A DNA stretch of 64,000 nucleotides from Salinicola socius (GTDB lineage Bacteria; Pseudomonadota; Gammaproteobacteria; Pseudomonadales; Halomonadaceae): assembly GCF_001937195.1 (NCBI RefSeq), contig NZ_MSDO01000002.1, forward strand, positions 62,001 through 126,000, read 5' to 3'. The translations under genes and the position numbers were made by a program. Positions within the stretch are counted from its first letter, which is position 1. Each line of letters opens with the position of its first letter. The notes below the pieces were generated by a model, which did no database searches, was not told where the DNA came from, and saw only the letters and a list, made by a program, of their open reading frames with translations. Below, one piece after another: positions 7,937-20,494 of this stretch.

Positions 7937-8392
7937 ATGTCCGATCCGGTCTCCGCATGGATTGCCAGCTACTGGGCTACCGGCCTGTTCGTGGTGGCCA
8001 TCGTTGTGCTTTGCGGATTGATGATCGGCGCCGCCAGCCTGCTTGGCGGCCGCAGCCGCGGACCCAGCAAATCCCTCCCCTTCGAATCCGGAATCGTCGG
8101 CGCTGGCTCTGCGCGGCAACGGTTTTCGGTCAAGTTCTATCTCGTTGCCATGCTGTTCGTCATCTTCGATATCGAAGCCGTTTACCTGTTCGGCTGGGCC
8201 GTCTCCGTCCGTGAGGTGGGCTGGACGGGATTCGCGGCAGCGGCAGTGTTCATTCTGATTCTGCTGGCCGGCCTCGTCTATGACGCCCGTGTCGGTGCCC
8301 TCGATTGGGCGCCTCGCAAGCGGGGCCGCGAAGATGCGTCGAGAGCGCGCGAATTGGCCGCGGTGCCGGGAGTCGAACGCCATGTACGCTGA
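7937..8392 (+). CDS. nuoA: NADH-quinone oxidoreductase subunit A
   Basis: NuoA is a small membrane subunit of complex I near the quinone site. It has three membrane helices and the conserved loop FESGIVGAG...[18 protein letters not shown] that links the membrane and peripheral arms. At 151 residues it has a charged C-terminal tail. It starts the thirteen-gene nuo operon and has a strong GAGGAAGG site. A 146-bp gap follows before nuoB. Confidence 0.97.
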   Translation: MSDPVSAWIASYWATGLFVVAIVVLCGLMIGAASLLGGRSRGPSKSLPFESGIVGAGSARQRFSVKFYLVAMLFVIFDIEAVYLFGWAVSVREVGWTGFAAAAVFILILLAGLVYDARVGALDWAPRKRGREDASRARELAAVPGVERHVR

Positions 8393-8538
8393 CACGTACG
8401 ATAAAGAGAAAAGGCGTTCTGAACTCGGCATGCTGGATCGTGCTGACGATCACCAAAAAGATAATGATGGAAGTCTGGCAGCCATGACCGGCCAGCACTT
8501 CCTCGACCGTTTTCCTATCTGGTTTGTTGAGGCCCACT

Positions 8539-9216
8539 ATGCAGTACACCCTGACCCGTGCGGAGGGAGGCGATTCCGCGGCTGATCGTTATCCTCTCGG
8601 CCAACGCGAACTTGTCGATGACCCGATGAAGCAGCAAGTTCATCGCAATGTGTTCATGGGCAAGCTCGAGGACGTGCTTCATTCGACCGTTAACTGGGGT
8701 CGCAAGAATTCATTGTGGCCCTACAATTTCGGTCTCTCCTGCTGCTACGTGGAAATGACCACGGCGTTCACGTCGCCCCACGACGTCGCTCGTTTCGGGG
8801 CGGAAGTGATTCGGGCCTCCCCGCGCCAGGCCGATTTCATGGTCATCGCCGGCACCTGCTTCATCAAGATGGCACCCGTCATCCAGCAGCTCTACGACCA
8901 GATGCTCGAACCCAAGTGGGTGATCTCGATGGGATCGTGTGCCAATTCCGGCGGCATGTACGATATCTATTCGGTGGTTCAGGGTGTCGACAAGTTCCTG
9001 CCGGTGGATGTCTACGTGCCCGGTTGTCCGCCGCGCCCCGAAGCGTTTCTCCAAGGTCTTCAACTGCTGCAGGAGTCGATTCAGGAAGAGCGGCGCCCGC
9101 TCTCCTGGGTGGTCGGCGATCAGGGCGTCTATCGCGCCGAAATGCCGTCTCAGCGCGAAAAGCACCGTGATCGTCGCATCGCGGTCAAGGAGTTGCGCAC
9201 CCCGGATGGCATCTAG
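8539..9216 (+). CDS. nuoB: NADH-quinone oxidoreductase subunit B
   Basis: NuoB carries the terminal [4Fe-4S] cluster N2 that passes electrons to quinone. Expected ligands are Cys68-Cys69 (GLSCCYVE), Cys134 (GSCANSGG) and Cys163 (PGCPPRPE). I chose the ATG at 8539 (225 residues) because GAGG lies 6 bp upstream; the frame is open to a TTG at 8524 but that start has no better site. The sequence between nuoA and nuoB shows no gene. Confidence 0.96.
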   Translation: MQYTLTRAEGGDSAADRYPLGQRELVDDPMKQQVHRNVFMGKLEDVLHSTVNWGRKNSLWPYNFGLSCCYVEMTTAFTSPHDVARFGAEVIRASPRQADFMVIAGTCFIKMAPVIQQLYDQMLEPKWVISMGSCANSGGMYDIYSVVQGVDKFLPVDVYVPGCPPRPEAFLQGLQLLQESIQEERRPLSWVVGDQGVYRAEMPSQREKHRDRRIAVKELRTPDGI

Positions 9217-9300
9217 TGCGATCGGTCATCTCGATCGCATCTGCCATTGATTCTTGTGGTCTTTCTCGACCATTGATTTTCGCACCGGGGGCCGCCAACC

Positions 9301-11091
9301 ATGACCGCAGCCGATGACTCTCACAACGAGAGCACGATAACTTCCAGCGCTTCCCATGCCGACGTCGTGGCCGAATTGGCGCGACATTTCGGTGAAGCCG
9401 CTTTCACGCCGCAGACGACGATGACCGGCATGCCGGTCATCTGGATTTCGCGAGAGCAGCTGCGAGACGTTCTTGTATACCTGCGCCGTCTGGCCGGGCC
9501 GTTCTCGATGCTCTTCGATCTGAGCGCCGTCGATGAACGTCTGCGGACTCACCGCCGCGGCCTGCCGCCCTCGGACTTCACGGTCTTCTACCAGCTGCTG
9601 TCGGTCGAACGAAATACCGATCTGATGATCAAGGTCGCGCTGCACGAGCGGGACCTGACGCTGCCCTCGATCAGCGATATCTTCGTCAATGCCAACTGGT
9701 ACGAGCGCGAGGTGTTCGACCTGTTCGGCATCGATTTTGCCGGCCACCCGCATCTGACCCGGATCATGATGCCGCTGACCTGGACCGGCCACCCGCTGCG
9801 CAAGGACTACTCCGCTCGCGCCACCGAGTTCGACCCCTATACGCTGACGGTGAAAGGCCAGCAGGTCGAGCAGGAGTCGCTACGCTTCGATCCCGAACAG
9901 TGGGGCATGAAACGCGAAGGCGAAGATACCGAGTTCATGTTCCTCAATCTGGGGCCCAACCACCCTTCGGCCCACGGCGCCTTTCGACTCGTGCTCCAGC
10001 TCGACGGTGAAGAGGTGGTCGACTGCGTGCCGGATATCGGCTATCACCATCGCGGCGCCGAAAAGATGGCGGAGCGTCAGTCGTGGCACAGCTTCATTCC
10101 TTATACGGATCGCATCGATTATACCGGCGGGGTGATGAACAACCTGCCCTATGTGCTGGCAGTGGAAAAGCTGGCCGGCATCACCGTGACCGATCGCGCC
10201 AAGACGATTCGGGTCATGATGGCGGAGATGTTCCGCATCAACAGCCACCTGCTGTTTCTGGGTACCTATCTGCAGGATCTCGGCGCGATGACGCCGGTGT
10301 TCTTCACCTTCACCGATCGTCAGAAAGCCTATGAAGTGATCGAGGCGATCACCGGCTTTCGCATGCACCCGGCGTGGTATCGCATCGGGGGTACCGCCCA
10401 TGACCTGCCCAACGGCTGGGACAAGCTGGTTCAGGGCTTCGTCAACTGGATGCCCAAGCGTCTGGCCGAATACGAGAAGGCGATGATGGACAACGCCATC
10501 GTGCGCGATCGGACCCGGTTCGTGGCGGCCTTCGACACCCAGCAGGCGCTCGATTGGGGCGTTACCGGTCCCAACCTGCGTGCCACCGGGCTCGATTTCG
10601 ATCTGCGCAAGAAGCGCCCCTATTCCGGCTACGAGAATTTCGATTTCGAGGTTCCCACGGCGGTCAACGGTGATGCCTTCGATCGCGGCATGATGCGTAT
10701 CGAAGAGATGCGCCAGAGCGTGCGCATCATTCAACAGTGCATCGACCACATGCCGGCGGGCGACTACAAGGCCGATCATCCGCTGACCACGCCGCCGCCG
10801 CGGGAAAAGATGCTGCAGCATATCGAGACCCTGATCACCCATTTCCTGCAGGTGTCATGGGGCCCGGTGCTGCCGGCCGCCGAGTCGATGCAGATGATCG
10901 AGGCGACCAAGGGCATCAACAGTTACTACCTGACCAGTGACGGCAGCACCATGAGCTACCGCACCCGCATCCGGACGCCCAGTTTCCCGCATCTTCAGCA
11001 GATCCCCGCCGTGATGCGCGGCGGTTTCGTGCCGGATCTGATCGCGCACCTGGGTAGTATCGATTTCGTCATGGCCGACGTGGATCGTTGA
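9301..11091 (+). CDS. nuoCD: NADH-quinone oxidoreductase subunit C/D fusion
   Basis: The 596-residue protein is a fusion of the 30-kDa NuoC domain (about 25-190, with the motif [18 protein letters not shown]) and the 49-kDa NuoD domain (about 205-596, [13 protein letters not shown] and [12 protein letters not shown]). NuoD lines the quinone cavity beside NuoB. Fused nuoCD is found in Escherichia, Pseudomonas and relatives. The ATG at 9301 has only a weak GGGGG ribosome site, 84 bp after nuoB. Confidence 0.97.
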   Translation: MTAADDSHNESTITSSASHADVVAELARHFGEAAFTPQTTMTGMPVIWISREQLRDVLVYLRRLAGPFSMLFDLSAVDERLRTHRRGLPPSDFTVFYQLLSVERNTDLMIKVALHERDLTLPSISDIFVNANWYEREVFDLFGIDFAGHPHLTRIMMPLTWTGHPLRKDYSARATEFDPYTLTVKGQQVEQESLRFDPEQWGMKREGEDTEFMFLNLGPNHPSAHGAFRLVLQLDGEEVVDCVPDIGYHHRGAEKMAERQSWHSFIPYTDRIDYTGGVMNNLPYVLAVEKLAGITVTDRAKTIRVMMAEMFRINSHLLFLGTYLQDLGAMTPVFFTFTDRQKAYEVIEAITGFRMHPAWYRIGGTAHDLPNGWDKLVQGFVNWMPKRLAEYEKAMMDNAIVRDRTRFVAAFDTQQALDWGVTGPNLRATGLDFDLRKKRPYSGYENFDFEVPTAVNGDAFDRGMMRIEEMRQSVRIIQQCIDHMPAGDYKADHPLTTPPPREKMLQHIETLITHFLQVSWGPVLPAAESMQMIEATKGINSYYLTSDGSTMSYRTRIRTPSFPHLQQIPAVMRGGFVPDLIAHLGSIDFVMADVDR

Positions 11092-11121
11092 ACGAGGCCG
11101 GTGAGGACGTTGGAGACGAAC

Positions 11122-11640
11122 ATGAATCAGACAACCGCCAGCTCTACTACCGCGACGATCGCCAGCGATGCGTTCGCGCTCGACCCGGCCGATCGTGAGG
11201 CAATTCTAGAGGAGCGGGCGCACTATCCCTATCCGCAGGCGGCATGCATCGAGGCGTTGAAGATCGTGCAGAAGCGTCACGGCCACGTGCCGGACGGCGC
11301 GATTCCGGCGATAGCCGAGACGCTGGGCATCGGGGTCGCCAACGTCGAAGGCGTGGCGACTTTCTACAGCCTGATCTTCCGCCAGCCGGTCGGTCGTCAC
11401 GTCATCCTGATCTGCGACAGCAGCTCGTGCTTCCTGACCGATTACGAGGAACTGCGCAACGCCTTCATCGCGCACCTGGGCATTCAGATGGGCCAGACCA
11501 CGGCGGACGGTCGCTTCACGCTGCTGCCGGTGTGCTGCCTTGGCGCTTGCGACCGGGGGCCGACGATTCTGATCGGCGAGGATCTGCATGGGCCGGTGGT
11601 GCCGGACGAAATTCCCCGGCTGCTGGAGGCTTACGCATGA
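11122..11640 (+). CDS. nuoE: NADH-quinone oxidoreductase subunit E
   Basis: NuoE (172 residues) holds the [2Fe-2S] cluster N1a, with ligands Cys98, Cys103, Cys139 and Cys143 (Cx4C and CLGAC). It is a thioredoxin-like subunit of the NADH-oxidising module with NuoF and NuoG. The ATG at 11122 is preceded by GGAG at 7 bp; a GTG at 11101 in frame is less likely. FdsG in this window is its homologue in the formate dehydrogenase. Confidence 0.96.
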   Translation: MNQTTASSTTATIASDAFALDPADREAILEERAHYPYPQAACIEALKIVQKRHGHVPDGAIPAIAETLGIGVANVEGVATFYSLIFRQPVGRHVILICDSSSCFLTDYEELRNAFIAHLGIQMGQTTADGRFTLLPVCCLGACDRGPTILIGEDLHGPVVPDEIPRLLEAYA

Positions 11641-11671
11641 GATCCGAGAACATGAGGCTGGAGGGCGAATC

Positions 11672-13012
11672 ATGAGCCGCATTCTGCAATCCGCCAGCGA
11701 GCGCCGTGCCGAGACACATCCGCTGACCTGGCGTCTGCATGACGATCAGTCGCCGGTGCAGCTGGAGGAGTACCGCCGTACTCAGGGTTACGACGCAGTC
11801 ACCAAGATGCTCGAGCAGTACACCTACGAGACGCTGACCGAGGAGGTGAAGAGCGCCAACTTGCGCGGTCGTGGCGGTGCCGGGTTCTCGGCCGGGTTCA
11901 AATGGAGCCTGACCATGAAGGGCGAGGACGTCCCACGCGGCTATATCGTCTGCAACGCCGACGAGATGGAACCGGGCACGTTCAAAGACCGCCTGCTGAT
12001 GGAGCAGCAGCCGCATCTGCTGATCGAGGGCATGATCATCGCCGGCTTCGCCAACCGCTCCAAGCAGGGATACATATTCCTGCGCGGTGAATATCATCGT
12101 GCCGCCGCCGCCATTCAGCGCGCCCTGGCCGATGCGCGTGCCGACGGCTGGCTGGGCGCGGACGTGCGCGGCAGCGGCTGGGATTTCGATATCGCCCTGC
12201 ACACCGGAGCGGGCCGTTATATCTGCGGAGAAGAGACCGCGCTGATCAACTCGCTCGAGGGCAAGCGCGCCAATCCGCGGGCCAAGCCGCCGTTTCCCGG
12301 CCAGTCCGGGGCGTGGGGGCTGCCGACGGTGGTCAACAACGTCGAGACGCTGTGCAACGTGCCGGGCATCGTCAATCACGGTGCGGACTGGTTCCAGGCG
12401 CTCTCCGGCGATCTCAGCAGCGACGGCGGCACCAAGCTCTACGGCGTTTCCGGCAAGGTCAGGAATCCCGGTCTGTGGGAACTGCCGATGGGCACGACCG
12501 GCAACCGGATCATCGAACTCGCCGGCGGCATGCGCGACGGCCTGTCCCTCAAAAGCTGGCTGCCCGGCGGGGGCAGTACTGGTTTCCTGCTGCCGGAACA
12601 TCTCGAGCTGGCGCTCGATTTCGACACCATCGGCAAGACCGGCAGCCGCATGGGCACCGGGCTGCTGACCGTGGTTGCCGACAACCAGAGCATGGTTTCG
12701 TTGACCCGCAATCTCGAAGAGTTCTTCGCTCGCGAATCCTGTGGCTGGTGCACGCCGTGCCGCGATGGCCTGCCCTGGAGCGTCAAGCTGCTGCGCGCGC
12801 TGGAGGCGGGCGAGGGTGAGTCCGGTGATATCGAGCTGCTCGAGCAGATGGCCCGTGATCTCGGCCCGGGCAAGACCTTCTGCGCCCACGCGCCGGGGGC
12901 GGCGATGCCGTTGGCATCCGCGATCCACTATTTCCGTGACGAGTTCGAGCGTGGCATCACCCAGTCCAAGGGTGAAGCGCACGCGGACCCGATTCCGGTC
13001 GGCAGCGTGTAG
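11672..13012 (+). CDS. nuoF: NADH-quinone oxidoreductase subunit F
   Basis: NuoF (446 residues) binds NADH and FMN and carries [4Fe-4S] cluster N3. The FMN loop GRGGAGF is at 66-72, GxGxYICGEET at 179-189, and the cluster ligands are Cys357, Cys360, Cys363 (SCGWCTPC) and Cys404. The ATG at 11672 has GGAGG 7 bp upstream, 31 bp after nuoE. Its paralogue FdsB lies at 56416-57975. Confidence 0.97.
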   Translation: MSRILQSASERRAETHPLTWRLHDDQSPVQLEEYRRTQGYDAVTKMLEQYTYETLTEEVKSANLRGRGGAGFSAGFKWSLTMKGEDVPRGYIVCNADEMEPGTFKDRLLMEQQPHLLIEGMIIAGFANRSKQGYIFLRGEYHRAAAAIQRALADARADGWLGADVRGSGWDFDIALHTGAGRYICGEETALINSLEGKRANPRAKPPFPGQSGAWGLPTVVNNVETLCNVPGIVNHGADWFQALSGDLSSDGGTKLYGVSGKVRNPGLWELPMGTTGNRIIELAGGMRDGLSLKSWLPGGGSTGFLLPEHLELALDFDTIGKTGSRMGTGLLTVVADNQSMVSLTRNLEEFFARESCGWCTPCRDGLPWSVKLLRALEAGEGESGDIELLEQMARDLGPGKTFCAHAPGAAMPLASAIHYFRDEFERGITQSKGEAHADPIPVGSV

Positions 13013-13026
13013 GAGGAGTTCGACGC

Positions 13027-15816
13027 ATGGCCACAATTCACGTCGACGGCAACGACTACGAAGTCGAAGACAGCGACAATCTGCTCCATGCCTGCCTTTC
13101 GCTGGGGCTGGACATTCCCTATTTCTGCTGGCACCCGGCGATGGGCAGCGTCGGTGCATGCCGCCAGTGTGCGGTCAAACAGTACAAGGATGCCGACGAC
13201 GATCGCGGCATGCTGGTGATGTCGTGCATGGCGCCGGTGAAGGATGACGCCTATATCTCCATCGACGACGAAGAGGCCAAGACCTTTCGTCAGACGGTGA
13301 TCGAGTGGCTGATGGTCAATCACCCGCATGACTGCCCGGTTTGCGAAGAGGGCGGTCACTGCCATCTGCAGGACATGACGGTGATGACCGGCCACGACCG
13401 CCGCCGTTATCGCTTTCGCAAGCGAACCCATCGCAACCAGAACCTGGGGCCGTTCATCGCCCACGAGATGAACCGCTGCATCACCTGTTATCGCTGTACG
13501 CGCTTCTACCAGGACTACGCCGGCGGCGAGGATCTCGGCGCGTTCGGAGCGCATGACAACGTCTATTTCGGTCGCGTCACCGACGGCACGCTGGAGAGCG
13601 AGTTCTCCGGCAACCTGACGGAGGTCTGTCCTACCGGCGTGTTCACCGATCAGACCCACTCCGACCACTACACCCGGAAATGGGATCTGCAATTCGCGCC
13701 GAGCGTCTGCCATCAGTGCGCCAGCGGCTGCAACATCAGCCCCGGCGAACGCTATGGCGACATCCGCCGAATCGAGAATCGCTACAACGGCGACGTCAAC
13801 GGCTATTTCCTCTGCGACCGCGGCCGTTTCGGCTACGGCTACGTCAATCGCAAGGATCGCCCGACGCGCCCCGAGAGCCGGGACGAGATGGGTATCATCT
13901 CGCCACTGGAAGTCGACGAAGCGTTGGATCGCGCTGCCGACACGTTGCGAGCCGCCAGGCGGGTCATCGGTATCGGCTCTCCCCGGGCCAGCCTCGAGAG
14001 CAATCACCGGCTGCGTCAGATGGTCGGTGACGCCAACTTCTCTACCGGTATCGAAGCCGGCGAGCTGGCCCGCATCCAGCGTATGGAAGCACTCAACCGC
14101 GAGGCCGGTCTGGCCACACCGAGCCTGCGCGAGATCGAGCAGTGCGATGCGATTCTGGTGCTCGGCGAAGATCTGATACAGAGCGCCGCGCGTGTCGCGC
14201 TGTCGGTGCGTCAGGCGGTGCGGAGCAAGGGCGCCGAGCTGGGCGAGGCGCGTGGCATCCCCGAATGGAACGCCGAAGCGGTGAAGACCATCGCCCAGGA
14301 CGCCGGTCATCCGCTGTTTGTGGTGACGCCCGATGTCACCAAGCTCGACGGCATCGCAACCTACGCCGGGCGTCTCGCGCCCGACGATATCGCCCGGCTG
14401 GGATTTGCCGTTGCCCATGCCCTGGATTCCACCGCGCCAGCCGTCGATGGCCTCGATGCGGCAACGTCACAGTGGGTCGAACGGATCGCCGATGCCCTGC
14501 TGGCAGCGAAAAAGCCGCTGGTCATCGCCGGCGAGTCACTGGGTTCGATGGCGATCCTCGAAGCGGCCGGCAACATCGCCCGCGCGCTCGGCCGGCGTCA
14601 GCGACCGGATGCCGGCCTGACCCTCGTTCGCCGCGAGGCCAACAGCGTCGGGCTGGGGTTGCTGGGCGGGGAATCCCTCGACTGGGCGCTGGCGCAACTG
14701 GCAACCGGGGACGCCGATGGTGTGGTGATTCTCGAGAACGATCTCTACACCCGTTTGCCGGCTAGCCGTGTGGACGATGCGCTCGACCGGGCAACCGCGG
14801 TCGTCGTGGTCGATCATCAGCGAACGCCGACCTGGGAGCGCGCCGGTGTTGCCCTGCCGGCCGGGACGTTTGCCGAAAGCGACGGCACCCTGGTCAGCCT
14901 GGAAGGCCGCGCGCAGCGCTTCTATCAGGTGTTCGATCCCAGCTATCTGCGTCCCGATACCCGCATCCGCGAGAGCTGGCGCTGGTTGCACGCGCTGCAC
15001 GCGACGCTGGATCGTCAGCCGGTGGAGACGATACTGCTCGACGACCTGACCCAGGCGGTCGCCGAAGAGGTGCCGATCTTCGCCCCGCTGCATCAGAATA
15101 CGCCGGAGGCGATGTTCCGCATCCACGGTCTGAAGCTTGCCCGCGAGCCGCATCGCTACAGCGGGCGAACCGCGATGCGCGCCGACCTCAACGTCAACGA
15201 GCCGCGTGCGCCGGTGGATCTCGACACGCCGTTCGCATTCTCGATGGAAGGCTATGCCGGCTATCAGGAGCCGCGCCGCGAAGTCGCTTTTGCCTGGGCG
15301 CCGGGCTGGAATTCACCGCAGGCCTGGAACAAGTTTCAGGACGAAGTGGGTGGGCATCTGCGTGCCGGCGACCCGGGCAAGCGGCTGTTCTTGGCCCCGA
15401 ACGCTGGCATCACCGCCGGTGGCGGCGATTATTGCACCGAGATTCCCGCCGCCTTCACGCCGCGTCACGGCGAATGGCAGGTGATCGATCTGCCCCAGCT
15501 GTTCGGTGGTGACGAGATGTCGCGTCGCGCCGAGCCGATTCGCGAGCGCATGGCGACGCCCCAGGTGGCGCTGAGCGAAGCCGATGCGGCCCGCCTCGGT
15601 ATCGTGGCAGGTGAGACGGTTTCGGTCGCGCTCGACGGCGCCAGCCTGACGCTACCGGTACGCCTCAGCGCGGGGCTGCCGCAAGGGGTGATCGGGCTCC
15701 CCAGCGGCACGATTCAGGAGATTACCGGTGCATTGACGCCGGGTGTCACGCGCTGGGGTCGCCTCACGCCGGAAGCCTCGGGTCGCCGGGCATCGGTCGA
15801 GGAGGGTCGCCCATGA
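13027..15816 (+). CDS. nuoG: NADH-quinone oxidoreductase subunit G
   Basis: NuoG (929 residues) holds several clusters of the peripheral arm. Visible ligands are N1b Cys34/45/48/67; N5 His99/Cys103/106/112; N4 Cys151/154/157/201; and the extra off-path N7 site Cys228/231/235/263, found only in some bacteria including Escherichia. A molybdopterin-oxidoreductase-like domain without known cofactor follows. AGGAGG precedes the ATG. The stop overlaps the ATG of nuoH (ATGA). Confidence 0.97.
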   Translation: MATIHVDGNDYEVEDSDNLLHACLSLGLDIPYFCWHPAMGSVGACRQCAVKQYKDADDDRGMLVMSCMAPVKDDAYISIDDEEAKTFRQTVIEWLMVNHPHDCPVCEEGGHCHLQDMTVMTGHDRRRYRFRKRTHRNQNLGPFIAHEMNRCITCYRCTRFYQDYAGGEDLGAFGAHDNVYFGRVTDGTLESEFSGNLTEVCPTGVFTDQTHSDHYTRKWDLQFAPSVCHQCASGCNISPGERYGDIRRIENRYNGDVNGYFLCDRGRFGYGYVNRKDRPTRPESRDEMGIISPLEVDEALDRAADTLRAARRVIGIGSPRASLESNHRLRQMVGDANFSTGIEAGELARIQRMEALNREAGLATPSLREIEQCDAILVLGEDLIQSAARVALSVRQAVRSKGAELGEARGIPEWNAEAVKTIAQDAGHPLFVVTPDVTKLDGIATYAGRLAPDDIARLGFAVAHALDSTAPAVDGLDAATSQWVERIADALLAAKKPLVIAGESLGSMAILEAAGNIARALGRRQRPDAGLTLVRREANSVGLGLLGGESLDWALAQLATGDADGVVILENDLYTRLPASRVDDALDRATAVVVVDHQRTPTWERAGVALPAGTFAESDGTLVSLEGRAQRFYQVFDPSYLRPDTRIRESWRWLHALHATLDRQPVETILLDDLTQAVAEEVPIFAPLHQNTPEAMFRIHGLKLAREPHRYSGRTAMRADLNVNEPRAPVDLDTPFAFSMEGYAGYQEPRREVAFAWAPGWNSPQAWNKFQDEVGGHLRAGDPGKRLFLAPNAGITAGGGDYCTEIPAAFTPRHGEWQVIDLPQLFGGDEMSRRAEPIRERMATPQVALSEADAARLGIVAGETVSVALDGASLTLPVRLSAGLPQGVIGLPSGTIQEITGALTPGVTRWGRLTPEASGRRASVEEGRP

Positions 15817-16796
15817 GCTGGTGGACGCCGCAAGTCGAAGCGACGTTGATCGCGATGGTGCAGGCCGTGGTCATTCTGCTGGTCGTGGTCATTTCCGGGG
15901 CGCTGTTGAGCATGGTCGAGCGGCGCCTGCTGGCGCTGTGGCAGGACCGTTACGGCCCCAACCGGGTCGGGCCGTTCGGGCTTTTGCAGATCGCGGCGGA
16001 CATGATCAAGATCTTCTTCAAGGAGGACTGGATTCCGCCCTTTGCCGATCGCACCTTCTTCGTGCTGGCCCCGGCGATCGCGATGGCTTCGCTGCTGCTG
16101 TCGTTCATGGTCATTCCGATCACGCCGAACTGGGGGGTTGCGGATCTCAATATCGGCATTCTGTTCTTCTTCGCCATGGCCGGCATCAACGTCTATGCGG
16201 TGCTGTTCGCGGGCTGGGCCAGCGGCAACAAGTATGCCCTGCTCGGCGCGCTGCGAGCCTCCGCCCAGACGCTTTCCTATGAGGTTTTCATGGGGCTGGC
16301 GGTCATGGGCATCGTTGCCATGACCGGTTCGTTCAACATGCGCGATATCGTCAATGCGCAGGAAAACGTCTGGTTCATCGTCCCTCAGTTCTTCGGCTTC
16401 TGTACCTTCATCATTGCCGGTATCGCGGTGACGCACCGTCATCCGTTCGATCAGCCCGAGGCCGAGCAGGAGCTGGCCGACGGCTATCACATCGAATATT
16501 CCGGCATGAAGTGGGGCATGTTCTTCGTTGGCGAGTACATCGGTATCGTGCTGATGTCGGCGCTGCTGGTGACGCTGTTCTTCGGCGGCTGGCACGGGCC
16601 GCTGCTGCCGCCGATCGTCTGGTTCCTGCTCAAGACGATATTCTTCGTCATTCTGTTCGTACTGTTGCGGGCGGCGTTGCCGAGACCGCGTTACGACAAG
16701 GTGATGAACTTCGGCTGGAAGGTTTGTCTGCCGCTGACACTCGTCAATCTATTGATCACCGGGGCGATGATTCTGCTCATCGATCCGGCGACCTGA
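15813..16796 (+). CDS. nuoH: NADH-quinone oxidoreductase subunit H
   Basis: NuoH (327 residues) is the membrane subunit at the joint of the two arms; it forms much of the quinone chamber and the first proton path. About eight membrane helices are visible. Conserved loops include [21 protein letters not shown] and [22 protein letters not shown]. It overlaps nuoG by 4 bp and leads to nuoI 11 bp later. Confidence 0.97.
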   Translation: MSWWTPQVEATLIAMVQAVVILLVVVISGALLSMVERRLLALWQDRYGPNRVGPFGLLQIAADMIKIFFKEDWIPPFADRTFFVLAPAIAMASLLLSFMVIPITPNWGVADLNIGILFFFAMAGINVYAVLFAGWASGNKYALLGALRASAQTLSYEVFMGLAVMGIVAMTGSFNMRDIVNAQENVWFIVPQFFGFCTFIIAGIAVTHRHPFDQPEAEQELADGYHIEYSGMKWGMFFVGEYIGIVLMSALLVTLFFGGWHGPLLPPIVWFLLKTIFFVILFVLLRAALPRPRYDKVMNFGWKVCLPLTLVNLLITGAMILLIDPAT

Positions 16797-16807
16797 GGGG
16801 ATCATCG

Positions 16808-17356
16808 ATGCTCAATCAGATCCGCAAAATCGTGACCGGCACCGGCACGCAGCTACGCACCCTGTGGATGGTGTTCTCCCACGCCTGGCGCAAGCGCGAG
16901 ACGCTGCAATATCCGGAAGAGCAGGTCTATCTGCCGCCGCGCTACCGTGGGCGCATCGTGCTGACCCGCGATCCGGATGGCGAAGAGCGGTGTGTCGCCT
17001 GCAACCTGTGTGCCGTCGCCTGCCCGGTGGCGTGCATTTCGCTGCAGAAGGGCGAGAAAGAGGATGGTCGCTGGTATCCGGAATTCTTCCGTATCAATTT
17101 TTCGCGCTGCATTTTCTGCGGCATGTGCGAAGAGGCGTGTCCGACCTCGGCGATCCAGCTGACCCCGGATTTCGAGATGAGCGAGTTCCGGCGCCAGGAA
17201 TTGGTCTACGAGAAGCAGGATCTGCTGATCGACGGTCCGGGCAAGGATCACAATACCAACTTCTATCGTGTGGCCGGGCTGTCGATTGCGGGCAAGGACA
17301 AGGGCGAGGCGCAGAACGAGGCCGAACCTATCGACGTCAAGTCGTTGATGCCATGA
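16808..17356 (+). CDS. nuoI: NADH-quinone oxidoreductase subunit I
   Basis: NuoI (182 residues) carries two [4Fe-4S] clusters, N6a and N6b, in an 8Fe ferredoxin fold. The ligand sets are Cys62/65/68 with Cys111, and Cys101/104/107 with Cys72. The ATG at 16808 has GAGGGG 7 bp upstream. The palindromic element at 17357 begins directly after its stop codon. Confidence 0.97.
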   Translation: MLNQIRKIVTGTGTQLRTLWMVFSHAWRKRETLQYPEEQVYLPPRYRGRIVLTRDPDGEERCVACNLCAVACPVACISLQKGEKEDGRWYPEFFRINFSRCIFCGMCEEACPTSAIQLTPDFEMSEFRRQELVYEKQDLLIDGPGKDHNTNFYRVAGLSIAGKDKGEAQNEAEPIDVKSLMP

Positions 17357-17548
17357 GAATCTGCCTACGATCTGCTACGCGTCGGCCAAACGTTGTTGAA
17401 AACACTTTCGAGATGCTCATTTACCCCCGGGTAAACTCCGCCTCCTCAAGTGTTTTCGCCTCGCGACCCACATGGATGTGGGAAGTGCGTTGGCCCGTAG
17501 GGAACGGGCATAGCCTTGGCTCTAGCTCGCAAGATCGTAAACAGATTC
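17357..17548. repeat. Long palindromic intergenic element, copy 2, inside the nuo operon
   Basis: Outer arms 17357-17373 and 17532-17548 pair at 15 of 17 bases. Inner arms GAAAACACTT (17398-17407) and AAGTGTTTTC (17448-17457) pair perfectly. The 40-base inner loop carries the core ATGCTCATTTAC-N6-GTAAACTCCGC (17413-17441), identical to copy 1 outside the variable centre. The right half contains a further hairpin, CCCACAT-GG-ATGTGGG. The element begins directly after the nuoI stop and ends 55 bp before nuoJ, so it could attenuate or process the nuo mRNA. Confidence 0.8.
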
Positions 17549-17603
17549 CAAGCCGGGTGGGACGTGTGAGGGATTTTGTGCTGCCCAAAGCTGGGAGAGA
17601 GAT

Positions 17604-18230
17604 ATGCAAATTGCGTTTTACTTGAGTGGCCTGGTCGCGATTCTCGCTACCCTTCGCGTCGTCACCGGCACCCACCCGGTGCATGCGCTGCTCTATCTGA
17701 TCGTCTCGCTGATCGCGGTGGCGATGGTGTTCTTCGCGCTTGGCGCCCCGTTCGCCGGCGCGCTGGAGATCATCGTCTACGCCGGCGCGATCATGGTGCT
17801 GTTCGTGTTCGTGGTGATGATGCTCAACCTCGGTGAGTCGGCGGTGGAGCAGGAGCGTGCCTGGCTCCAGCCCAAGGCGTGGGTGGGACCGGCGGTGCTG
17901 ACGGCGGTGCTGCTGATCGTGATGATCGTCACGCTCGTCAGCGGCGACTACAGCGGCACCATCAGCGGCGAGACCTTGACGGCCAAGATGGTCGGGATTT
18001 CGCTGTTCGGTCCCTATCTGGTCATCGTCGAGCTGGCGGCCATGTTGCTGCTGGCGGCGCTGGTGGCGGCGTCGCATCTGGGTCGCAGCGATGCTCACGA
18101 CGAAGCCGATCTGGCCCGCGACCGTCAGCGCGAATTGAGCGAGCAGGCCCAGGCTTCCGCCCGCCCGGCGCGCGAAACCCCGATCGATGCGTCACAAGAC
18201 ACCCGCAGCACGCAGGAGGGCAAGGCATGA
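17604..18230 (+). CDS. nuoJ: NADH-quinone oxidoreductase subunit J
   Basis: NuoJ (208 residues) is a membrane subunit with five predicted helices. The helix [23 protein letters not shown] is the conserved third one, with a pi-bulge in known structures. After the last helix a hydrophilic tail of about 45 residues, rich in Gln, Ser, Arg and Ala, is longer than in many homologues. A GGGAGAGA site precedes the ATG, 247 bp after nuoI. The stop overlaps the nuoK start (ATGA). Confidence 0.95.
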   Translation: MQIAFYLSGLVAILATLRVVTGTHPVHALLYLIVSLIAVAMVFFALGAPFAGALEIIVYAGAIMVLFVFVVMMLNLGESAVEQERAWLQPKAWVGPAVLTAVLLIVMIVTLVSGDYSGTISGETLTAKMVGISLFGPYLVIVELAAMLLLAALVAASHLGRSDAHDEADLARDRQRELSEQAQASARPARETPIDASQDTRSTQEGKA

Positions 18231-18531
18231 CGGGCATTCCGGTAGAACACGGCCTGTGGTTGGCGGCGATCCTGTTCGTGCTGGGGCTGGCCGGCCTGAT
18301 GACACGGCGCAACATGCTGTTCGTGCTGATGAGCCTCGAGATCATGATGAACGCCGCCGGGTTGGCGTTCATCGTCGGCGGTACCCATTGGCACCAGGCC
18401 GACGGTCAGGTGATGTTCCTGATGATCATCACGCTGGCGGCGGCCGAAGCGAGCGTGGGGCTGGCGCTGCTGATGCAGCTCTATCGTCGCTTCAAGACCC
18501 TCGATATCGATGCAGCGGGCAGGTTACGCGG

Positions 18532-18535
<4 letters not shown>
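18227..18535 (+). CDS. nuoK: NADH-quinone oxidoreductase subunit K
   Basis: NuoK (102 residues) is a three-helix, Mrp-like membrane subunit in the proton path. Conserved acidic residues sit in helix 2 ([10 protein letters not shown]) and helix 3 ([10 protein letters not shown]). GGAGGG lies 6 bp before the ATG. It overlaps nuoJ and nuoL by 4 bp each. Confidence 0.96.
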
Positions 18536-20397
<1,862 letters not shown>

Positions 20398-20401
20398 CGA
20401 C

Positions 20402-20494
20402 ATGAGCGCACGAACGATGCACAAAACAAATCGCCCGGCCGAGCAGCGCCGACGGCACATGGAATTCACTCTATCGCGGATGGCTGATTCATGA
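20402..20494 (+). CDS. Possible 30-residue coupling peptide between nuoL and nuoM
   Basis: An ATG at 20402 opens a frame of 30 codons whose TGA overlaps the nuoM ATG (ATGA), the same arrangement as most other nuo junctions. The peptide begins MSARTMHK and is strongly basic (RRRH in the middle). No good ribosome site precedes it and it matches no family I know. It may be only a spacer; translation through it would couple nuoM to nuoL. Confidence 0.3.
   Translation: MSARTMHKTNRPAEQRRRHMEFTLSRMADS

Noticed and set aside
8524-8538. TTG start extending nuoB by five residues
   Set aside because: The ATG at 8539 has a well-placed GAGG, and the extra residues are not typical of NuoB.
11516-13159. 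547-codon open frame on the minus strand opposite nuoE/nuoF
   Set aside because: It is antisense to clear NuoE, NuoF and NuoG coding sequence, has no family motifs, and is typical of GC-rich shadow frames.
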